Part shown: in pieces, positions 6,676-12,966 of the stretch
How the letters are laid out: each line of letters begins with the position of its first letter
Position numbering within the stretch: position 1 is the stretch's first letter
Assembly: GCA_036703315.1 (NCBI GenBank)
Contig: DATNPH010000255.1
Location: 1 to 19,580 of the forward strand
From: DATNPH01 sp036703315
Lineage (GTDB): Bacteria > Cyanobacteriota > Cyanobacteriia > Cyanobacteriales > Coleofasciculaceae
Direction of reading: 5' to 3'
Length of the DNA stretch: 19,580 nucleotides
The notes under the pieces: generated by a model
What the model saw: the letters and a program-made list of their open reading frames with translations, nothing else
What the model was told of the DNA's origin: nothing
Databases searched by the model: none
Position numbers and translations under genes: made by a program

Positions 6676-7527
6676 ATGCTGGAACCCAGTCCTAAGCAGG
6701 ATGTTGAATCTGGAGCGTCGCCAGCTGAACCGTCTGGTGGTGAACCTTTAACACTAGAGCAGGCGATCGCTAATCTCAGTCATCCTGATCTGAGCCTGCG
6801 CTACTATGCTGCTTGGTGGCTGGGCAAATTTGCTACTGGCGAACCAGCAGTGGTTGATGCCTTGCTCGCAGCTCTTGATGATGAGGCAGATCGAACTGAA
6901 CTGGGAGGTTATCCCCTACGGCGCAATGCCGCCCGAGCACTCGGCAAATTAGCAGACCTTCGTGCAGTACCAGCACTCATTAGCTGCCTGGAATGTTCTG
7001 ATTTTTATGTCCAGGAAGCAGCCGCTCAGTCGTTAGGAATGCTAGGCGATCCAGCTTGTATTCCGTCGCTAATGAAATTGCTAGAAGGGGGTGCGGCAGC
7101 TTCTCAACTGGTTCCGGGACGACCGCACTTGGCTAAACCATCTGAAGCGGCTATAGAAGCCTTGGAAGCTCTGAAGGCAACAGAAGCCATTGGGCTAATT
7201 GAACCCTTCTTAGAACATCCGATTCAACGGGTACAGCACGCAGCAGCTCGGGCCATGTATGTGTTAACCCAAGACCCAGTTTACGGAAGACGTTTGCTGG
7301 AAGCCTTAGCACGCAGCGATCTGAAAATGCGTCGATCTGTCTTATTAGACTTGGGTGCTAGTGGCTATTTGCCGGCGGCAGAAGCGATCTCCCAGGCAGC
7401 TGTAGAGAATAGCTTTAAGATGATTGCTCTCAAAGGCTTGCTAGAGAGTCAGCTCAAGCAACGGTCGCCAATTTCTCTATCCCCTGAAGCCCAACGGGTC
7501 ATGACCCTGATGGACAACCTGCTGTAG
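6676..7527 (+). CDS. cpcE: Phycocyanin alpha-subunit phycocyanobilin lyase, subunit CpcE
   Basis: One half of the heterodimeric lyase that attaches phycocyanobilin to Cys84 of CpcA. The 283-residue product is an all-helical HEAT/PBS-lyase repeat protein. Repeats are recognisable as SLRYYAAWWLGKF, PLRRNAARALGKLAD, YVQEAAAQSLGMLGD and RVQHAAARAMYVL. LSLRYYAAWWLGKF near the N-terminus is typical of CpcE and helps separate it from plain HEAT-repeat proteins. No clear Shine-Dalgarno precedes the ATG at 6676. The gene is upstream of its partner cpcF with 58 bp between, and both lie downstream of the substrate gene cpcA, as in other cpc operons. Confidence 0.93.
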   Translation: MLEPSPKQDVESGASPAEPSGGEPLTLEQAIANLSHPDLSLRYYAAWWLGKFATGEPAVVDALLAALDDEADRTELGGYPLRRNAARALGKLADLRAVPALISCLECSDFYVQEAAAQSLGMLGDPACIPSLMKLLEGGAAASQLVPGRPHLAKPSEAAIEALEALKATEAIGLIEPFLEHPIQRVQHAAARAMYVLTQDPVYGRRLLEALARSDLKMRRSVLLDLGASGYLPAAEAISQAAVENSFKMIALKGLLESQLKQRSPISLSPEAQRVMTLMDNLL

Positions 7528-7585
7528 TCATTTGCTGCTGAATCTTTTTGAACATCTCTGTTAATTAATTTGTGACTCAACTACC

Positions 7586-8257
7586 GTGACTACATCTGCT
7601 GGTGCTTTAGAACTCATTCAATCAGTCGAGCAAGCGGATTCCCCCTCTCGTTTAGTTGCTGCAGTTCGAGCCTTAGCAGAGGCACGCTTAGAGGCGGGGA
7701 TTCCAACGCTGATCACTGTTTTGGGCTATAACAACCCAGAAGCAGCCGTGGCAGCTGTTGAGGGGCTAGTCTATTTGGGTGATGTTTCAGTAGCACCGCT
7801 ACTGGAGCAACTTGATGATTATAACTACGGTGCTAGAGCTTATTCATTTCGAGCACTGGCAGCGATCGCCGATCCACGGGCATTAGATGTACTGCTGAGT
7901 GCGGCAGAAGCTGACTTTGCGCCGAGTGTTCGTCGTGCTGCGGCAAAAGGACTCGGTAATTTACGCTGGGTTCAATTGCCTGCCGAACAGCGTCAACTCG
8001 CCCAAGAGCGGGCACTGAAGACATTACTGTTGCTCTCTAACGATCCAGAGTGGGCAATCCGCTACGCCGCTGTTGTGGGTTTGCAAGGATTGGCAGCTTC
8101 TGAGCCAGCTGCCAATCCTGATTTGGTTGAGCAAGTCCTAGCGCGGTTTGCTCAAATAGCTCAAACAGATATAGACTTAGCGGTTCGAGGCCGAGTTTTG
8201 ATGGCTCAAGAGCAACTAAGCGCTATCCACACACAGCTATCAGCACACAGCTATTAG
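7586..8257 (+). CDS. cpcF: Phycocyanin alpha-subunit phycocyanobilin lyase, subunit CpcF
   Basis: Partner of CpcE in the CpcA Cys84 lyase. The product has 223 residues with HEAT-like repeats (NNPEAAVAAVEGLVYLGD, YGARAYSFRALAAIAD, APSVRRAAAKGLGNLRW, WAIRYAAVVGLQGLA). GARAYSFRALA is typical of CpcF. The start is GTG 7586; no ATG lies between it and the in-frame upstream stop at 7565-7567. The last codons (QLSAHSY) are made from a direct repeat, CACACAGCTAT twice within about 8228-8252, suggesting that repeat sequence has extended or replaced the original C-terminus. This tail is unlikely to affect the catalytic fold. Confidence 0.92.
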   Translation: MTTSAGALELIQSVEQADSPSRLVAAVRALAEARLEAGIPTLITVLGYNNPEAAVAAVEGLVYLGDVSVAPLLEQLDDYNYGARAYSFRALAAIADPRALDVLLSAAEADFAPSVRRAAAKGLGNLRWVQLPAEQRQLAQERALKTLLLLSNDPEWAIRYAAVVGLQGLAASEPAANPDLVEQVLARFAQIAQTDIDLAVRGRVLMAQEQLSAIHTQLSAHSY

Positions 8258-8302
8258 CTGTATTTTTTCCATATCCCTAGTCAACAGGAGTAAGTGCGCA
8301 TA

Positions 8303-9133
8303 ATGCCTATTCCATTACTTGAAATTACACCGAAAACCCAGAATCAGCGAGTTCCAGGCTACGAAGTTGCCGATGAGGATGACCCCCAAATTTATCGGTT
8401 GACAGATGCAACCTCAGACTCTGCAATTGATGAGTTAATCTGGGCGGCTTATCGGCAAATCTTCGGCGAACATTTGATCTTAGAAAGTTATCGCCAATCC
8501 TACTTGGAATCTCAGCTGCGGAATCGAGGCATTTCCGTGGCAGATTTTATTCGGGCTTTGGGTAAGTCCGATATCTATCGAGGGTTGGTAGCAGACACCA
8601 ACTCCAACTACCGCTTAGTTGATATCACTTTCAAACGGTTTCTCGGACGCGCCACTTATGGCAAAGATGAGCAAATTGCTTGGTCAATTGTGATTGCAAC
8701 TAAGGGATTACATGGCTTTATCGATGCTGTTGTTGATGGCGACGAATACCGTCAGAACTTCGGCGACGACATCGTACCCTATCAACGCCGCCGTTTCAAC
8801 GAGCGACCTTTTAACTTGGTTAACCCCCGCTACAGTGATTACTGGCGGGCTCGCCAAATTACTTTAGAAAGTCCCTCTTATAAAGTTCAAATCAGCGGAC
8901 AGGCGGTTCAACGGGGAATTCGTGAAGCCATTCCCGACACCTTTCTGGCAATGGCTCGGAGTATTAGCCCCGGCGGGATGAACTATCAGCGGACGAGAGA
9001 CAGAGCAATCTCTCAAGCTCTAAGTAAGCCGCTTCCCGACATGACTCGCAAAGCCGCTACGCCACAAGCTATGGTGGGTCGCAAAGAGGTTGCTCTACCC
9101 TACCGCTACCTTTACAAAACACCCACAACTTAA
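8303..9133 (+). CDS. cpcG1: Phycobilisome rod-core linker CpcG, first copy
   Basis: Rod-core linker that anchors phycocyanin rods to the allophycocyanin core. The ATG at 8303 gives 276 residues with the standard start MPIPLLEITPKTQNQRV. A GTG at 8294 would add three residues but leaves only 3 nt after the AGGAG at 8286-8290, so ATG is preferred although its 12-nt spacing is long. Residues about 15-150 are the linker-polypeptide domain (ELIWAAYRQIFGEH, ESQLRNRGISVADFIRALGKS, RFLGRATYGKDEQ, EYRQNFGDDIVPYQRRR). After it comes a longer, less conserved C-terminal region of the kind that contacts the core. Gene names G1-G3 follow order only. Confidence 0.93.
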   Translation: MPIPLLEITPKTQNQRVPGYEVADEDDPQIYRLTDATSDSAIDELIWAAYRQIFGEHLILESYRQSYLESQLRNRGISVADFIRALGKSDIYRGLVADTNSNYRLVDITFKRFLGRATYGKDEQIAWSIVIATKGLHGFIDAVVDGDEYRQNFGDDIVPYQRRRFNERPFNLVNPRYSDYWRARQITLESPSYKVQISGQAVQRGIREAIPDTFLAMARSISPGGMNYQRTRDRAISQALSKPLPDMTRKAATPQAMVGRKEVALPYRYLYKTPTT

Positions 9134-9203
9134 TAACAGCCATTGGTCATTAGTCGATCAACCCTAGACAACTGACTAACAACTAGAAACTAACAACTAA
9201 TCC

Positions 9204-9950
9204 ATGTCAATACCTCTACTTGCATACAAACCTTCCTCGCAGAATCAGCGAGTCGCGGGTTACGAAGTGCCCAACGAAGACACCCCCAGGTTCTATCGTC
9301 TCGAAGAATGCATTGACAGTAGCGACGTCCAGGAATTAATCTGGTCAGCCTACCGTCAAGTCTTCAGCGAACACGAAACCCTCAGATCGTTTCGTCAGGT
9401 TAACCTGGAATCTCAACTAAAGAATCGTGCCATTAGTGTGCGGGAGTTCATCCGGGGTCTAGCGAAGACTGATGCATTTTACCGCTTGGTCGTTGAGACA
9501 AACTCAAACTATCGAATCGTCGAACTTTGCCTCAAACGCATTTTAGGTCGTGCTCCGTACAATAAAGACGAAGAAATCGCCTGGTCTATTAAGATTGCGA
9601 CCAAGGGCATAGATGGCTTCATTGACGCTCTCATCGACAGCGAAGAGTATGAGACAAACTTTGGCGATACTACGGTGCCTTATCAGCGTCGTCGCTACAA
9701 AGACCGACCCTTTAACCTGGTGACGCCTCGCTACGGCGACTACTGGCGCGATAAGCAAGAAAGCGAGCGTTACAAGTGGGGCGCTGTCAGTAACTTCTTG
9801 GAGATGGCACGGTCGATCAATCCGCGACCAGTTAGCAATACTGTGACCGTTCAGACCGATAACATCAAAATTCCCGACATGACGCGGGAAGGAAACCTGC
9901 CAGGAGTACCCGTTTCGATTAATACAGCCGCGAGTTTTCCAGTCCGGTAG
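9204..9950 (+). CDS. cpcG2: Phycobilisome rod-core linker CpcG, second copy
   Basis: Paralogue of the preceding gene, 248 residues, start MSIPLLAYKPSSQNQRV. The linker domain is complete (ELIWSAYRQVFSEHETL, ESQLKNRAISVREFIRGLAK, RILGRAPYNKDEE, EYETNFGDTTVPYQRRR). Its C-terminal part is shorter than in the first copy and ends in IPDMTREGNLPGV and a short tail. No Shine-Dalgarno is visible before the ATG; the 70-bp spacer is filled with 'aacaactaa' type heptamer repeats. Cyanobacterial paralogues differ in the C-terminus and can recruit rods to different core positions. I find no hydrophobic C-terminal segment, so it is not the membrane-anchored CpcL type. Confidence 0.92.
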   Translation: MSIPLLAYKPSSQNQRVAGYEVPNEDTPRFYRLEECIDSSDVQELIWSAYRQVFSEHETLRSFRQVNLESQLKNRAISVREFIRGLAKTDAFYRLVVETNSNYRIVELCLKRILGRAPYNKDEEIAWSIKIATKGIDGFIDALIDSEEYETNFGDTTVPYQRRRYKDRPFNLVTPRYGDYWRDKQESERYKWGAVSNFLEMARSINPRPVSNTVTVQTDNIKIPDMTREGNLPGVPVSINTAASFPVR

Positions 9951-10039
9951 CGGCGTATAACTATCTAGACGCCGTATACCGGGAGCTTCAGATGCGGGAC
10001 AATATGAATTGTCAACTACTTTAGAAGGGAGATTTTTAA

Positions 10040-10801
10040 ATGGCACTGCCGTTGCTTGCCTACAGACCGACAACACAAAACCAACGGGTCAAAAGCTTTG
10101 GAAAGTCTGACCAGAATGAAGATACCCCCTACATTTATCGTCTGGAAGATACAAATTCTCCAGGTGAGCTGAAACAACTGGTTTGGGCAGCTTATCGCCA
10201 AGTGTTCAGCGAACATGAAACGCTGAGATTCAACCGCCAGATTACACTGGAAACCCGGCTGGCTAATGGCTCAATTACAGTCCGTGACTTCATCCGGGAA
10301 CTCGCTAAGTCAGAGCGGTTTTACAGCTTGGTCGTTGCTGTAAATGATAACTATCGATTGGTAGAAATTTGTCTGAAGCGCTTATTAGGTCGTGAGCCAT
10401 ACAACCAGGATGAAAAGATTGCTTGGTCAATCAAGATTGGCACTCTAGGCTTCCATGGCTTTGTTGATGTCCTCCTTGACAGCGATGAGTACACCCAAGC
10501 ATTTGGGGATACCATTGTGCCCTATCAGCGCAAACGGATGGAGGGTCGTCCCATTAACCTGGTGACTCCCCGCTACGGCGAAGACTATCGCGAAGTAGCT
10601 GGTACGGTTAAGACCGACTGGCGCTTTACCGTGGAGAAGTTCTACAGCCGCAAATACAAGGAACGGCAGCTGGCCGAAGGCGACCCTCGCAAGTTCCTCG
10701 ACATAGCCGCCGCCGTCAATACCAAGCGCAACTACGCACAAAATCTCTCAGCATCTAGTATTGATTACCTGAGCAAAGTGCCTTACCGGGGCAAACGCTA
10801 A
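10040..10801 (+). CDS. cpcG3: Phycobilisome rod-core linker CpcG, third copy
   Basis: Third rod-core linker paralogue, 253 residues, start MALPLLAYRPTTQNQRV, with a good ribosome-binding site AAGGGAGA about 8 nt upstream. The linker domain is complete (QLVWAAYRQVFSEHETL, ETRLANGSITVRDFIREL, RLLGREPYNQDEK, EYTQAFGDTIVPYQRKR). The distinct C-terminal half (EDYREVAGTVKTDW, EKFYSRKYKERQLAEGD) differs from both other copies. It is closest to the second copy in its first half, pointing to tandem duplication. It is the last gene of the operon, and a 36-bp stem-loop begins 26 bp after its stop. No C-terminal membrane helix is present. Confidence 0.92.
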   Translation: MALPLLAYRPTTQNQRVKSFGKSDQNEDTPYIYRLEDTNSPGELKQLVWAAYRQVFSEHETLRFNRQITLETRLANGSITVRDFIRELAKSERFYSLVVAVNDNYRLVEICLKRLLGREPYNQDEKIAWSIKIGTLGFHGFVDVLLDSDEYTQAFGDTIVPYQRKRMEGRPINLVTPRYGEDYREVAGTVKTDWRFTVEKFYSRKYKERQLAEGDPRKFLDIAAAVNTKRNYAQNLSASSIDYLSKVPYRGKR

Positions 10802-10826
10802 AGTCCTAATTTAGGATCGAAAACTA

Positions 10827-10901
10827 ACTGGGTCTGGTTTGCGTTCATCAGATGCCTAATTCAGTGAATTGGGTATCTAATGAGCAGAAGCTAGACCCAG
10901 T
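10827..10901 (+). terminator. Long 3'-end stem-loop of the cpc operon
   Basis: Two 36-nt arms (10827-10862 and 10866-10901) are separated by a 3-nt loop. 28 positions are Watson-Crick. Of the other 8, five become G-U wobbles in plus-strand RNA and only three are true mismatches, so it folds best as the cpc transcript. No U-run follows, so it looks more like a 3'-end protecting structure or factor-assisted end than a canonical intrinsic terminator. The rest of 10802-11040 holds a small palindrome (10804-10816) and a G-rich 'gggggcaaggggacaagg' tract and no gene. Confidence 0.6.
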
Positions 10902-11040
10902 CATCGTTATGGCGGTTTTCACTTGGAGGAGATACAAAAATCTCGGTTTTAGGACAAGGGAGACCCAGGGGGCAAGGGGACAAGGAAGAAGCCCATCCGG
11001 TTGCAAGAGTATTTAACTGAGAACTGTTATAGTTCATTGT

Positions 11041-12810
11041 TCAAAAAGGTTGATAGCGGATTGAGAAGAAAATACCGTTGTCTTGAAGACTATTGCCTTG
11101 ATTGCTGATGGAAATGAGGGGAATTCCCCAGTCCAGGCGAGCAGAAAGGTAAGGGTCAAGCTGCCAGCGCAGTCCTAAACCGATGCTGGCGAGGGTATTG
11201 GGAGTGGGGATGCTACCGTTGCGATTCCAAACAGTGCCAATGTCAAAAAAAGGAGCCAGTTGGAGTGTGCCAATCCCGTCCGGATTGCGAATGAGCGGAA
11301 ATCGCACTTCCAGTGACCCTAGAATCCCATTATCGGCAACTCGTTCATTTTGCCGATAGCCCCGCACGGTATCAATACCACCAATACTAAATTGTTCGAT
11401 AGGTAAGAGTGAGTCAAGCGAGAATTGAGCACCAGTACGGGCGATTAAGATAGTCCCTCCACCTAAGGCTTGAACCCATTGAAACTGTCCCAACCAGCTG
11501 ATAAAGCGCCCATCAATGCCTGTGTTATTAACGGTAGCGCCTAGGGCGTCTAATCCGAAACTAAACTGCGATCTCGCCGCTAAAACTCGGGTTGCAGAGC
11601 GATCAACCCACTCTTGAGTAAAACGAAGCGCTGTTACCTGAGATTTGCCGTTTTCTGGTCCTGGTGAAAAAGAATAGGGAATATCTCCTAGTAAAAATGT
11701 TTGGCTTTGGCGCAAGTCGGCAGATAACGAGAGGCCAAACTCACTCGTAGGAGTCTGAATAATGGGTTGGCGGAAACCAAGGGAAAAGGTATAAGAATCA
11801 GCGTTAATATCTAGGACTGAAAACGGTTCCTCAACAATTCGACTGCTACTATTGCCATAGCTGACACTCAGGGTGCCATCACGGGGATTGAGGGGAATTG
11901 CATAGCTGATGTTGTAGCTATTAATTCCTTCAGTAATGCCATAATCTGCACTAAAGCGATCGCCAAAACCCAGCAAATTATTATGACTAATTGCTGCTGT
12001 TCCCCGAATCTCACCCACACTCGGAGAATCCCGATTTTCCACCACTAAAGCGGCGGTTAACGGTTGTGCTTCTTTCAGATTCACCGTTAACACACTTAAG
12101 CCTGGTGCTGTTCCCGTTGATAGTTCTGCCTGCACATTACTGATCAGCGGATTGAGTTGCAACAGTTGTAACGCTTCTTCTAAGCGGCGAATATTAACGG
12201 GTGCTTTGGCAGCTAAGGCAAGGCGCGATCGCACATAACTGGTTCGCAAACGCCTTAATCCCTGAACATCAATCTTTTCTATCGCTCCTTCTACTACCTG
12301 AACTCTCACCACACCGTCTGTTAAATCTTGAGAAGGCAAAAACGCGCCAGAGGTAGTGTAGCCGTTATCTGTGTATAACTTGGTGATCGTAGTACGAATC
12401 GCCAACAGTTCTTCAAAAGTGGCGTCCTTACCAATCAAGGACGCCACTGCTGCTTCTAACTCTGTTGATGAAAAGACTGTACTTCCTAAAACGTCAATGC
12501 GTTTTACCTTGACTTTGACTCCCAATTCTGGTGATGGAGTTAGTGGTGCTTGGGGAGGTGGTGTGAGCGAGGGGGGTGGCGTGGGAGTCTCTGGCGGCGT
12601 TGCAGGCAGAGGCAAGCTGGGACGAGTGGGTTCTAGGATACCCGGCGGAATACCAAAATTAGTCTGAGCTAGCTGAAAAGAGTTTTGAGTAGTAGCTGCG
12701 TCCAAGATACCCTTGGGGAATTGATCAGAGGAATTTCCATCAGCCAAAGCCATAGAATTCCAACTTAGGCATAGCAAACCTGTCCCAATCAAAACCTGTT
12801 TAAAATGCAT
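11041..12810 (-). CDS. TpsB/ShlB-FhaC-family outer-membrane secretion protein
   Basis: Outer-membrane two-partner-secretion transporter (Omp85 superfamily), which normally moves a filamentous exoprotein across the outer membrane. From the ATG at 12810 it has 589 residues: a signal peptide (1-23, ending MALADG), a Pro/Thr-rich linker (about 54-94), two POTRA domains (about 98-245), then a 16-strand-type barrel. The substrate-gating motif GGIDTVRGYRQNE (VRGY at 482-485) is intact, and the C-terminus ends in Phe as barrel proteins do. A GTG at 12888 would add 26 residues before the signal peptide and is rejected. No TpsA partner with a haemagglutinin N-terminal domain lies in the window. It is divergent from the TPR-CHAT gene across about 155 bp. 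Confidence 0.9.
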   Translation of the reverse strand: MHFKQVLIGTGLLCLSWNSMALADGNSSDQFPKGILDAATTQNSFQLAQTNFGIPPGILEPTRPSLPLPATPPETPTPPPSLTPPPQAPLTPSPELGVKVKVKRIDVLGSTVFSSTELEAAVASLIGKDATFEELLAIRTTITKLYTDNGYTTSGAFLPSQDLTDGVVRVQVVEGAIEKIDVQGLRRLRTSYVRSRLALAAKAPVNIRRLEEALQLLQLNPLISNVQAELSTGTAPGLSVLTVNLKEAQPLTAALVVENRDSPSVGEIRGTAAISHNNLLGFGDRFSADYGITEGINSYNISYAIPLNPRDGTLSVSYGNSSSRIVEEPFSVLDINADSYTFSLGFRQPIIQTPTSEFGLSLSADLRQSQTFLLGDIPYSFSPGPENGKSQVTALRFTQEWVDRSATRVLAARSQFSFGLDALGATVNNTGIDGRFISWLGQFQWVQALGGGTILIARTGAQFSLDSLLPIEQFSIGGIDTVRGYRQNERVADNGILGSLEVRFPLIRNPDGIGTLQLAPFFDIGTVWNRNGSIPTPNTLASIGLGLRWQLDPYLSARLDWGIPLISISNQGNSLQDNGIFFSIRYQPF

Positions 12811-12966
12811 GGATTTACCAACGTAAAAGCCTTGAAAAGGATGAGCTTTAAATCCACATTCCAGGAAGTTCGTTCTCTGCTTCCCCACTCCCTTTTTTCT
12901 AAATTTACGGGCACTCTCAAGTTTCTCAATAAAATACAGTTATCATACCTTGGGTAGTTGACAGCA
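12811..12966. promoter_or_regulatory. Divergent promoter region of tpsB and TPR-CHAT genes
   Basis: This 156-bp spacer separates the two divergent starts and must hold both promoters unless transcripts begin further away. AT-rich 'caataaaatacagttatcat' (12928-12947) is the most promoter-like segment. No operator or clear -35/-10 pair can be assigned, and neither start codon has a strong Shine-Dalgarno. Confidence 0.4.

Noticed and set aside
9543..10076. 177-codon minus-strand frame across cpcG2 and its spacer
   Set aside because: It is antisense to a conserved linker domain, and its translation resembles no known protein family.
12371..12667. Gly/Val-rich plus-strand frame of 98 codons
   Set aside because: It is antisense to the Pro-rich linker of the TpsB protein; the Gly-rich composition is the complement of Pro codons.
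12811..12888. Longer TpsB starting at the GTG at 12888
   Set aside because: It would place 26 non-family residues before a clear signal peptide, and the purine tract runs straight into the GTG with no spacing.
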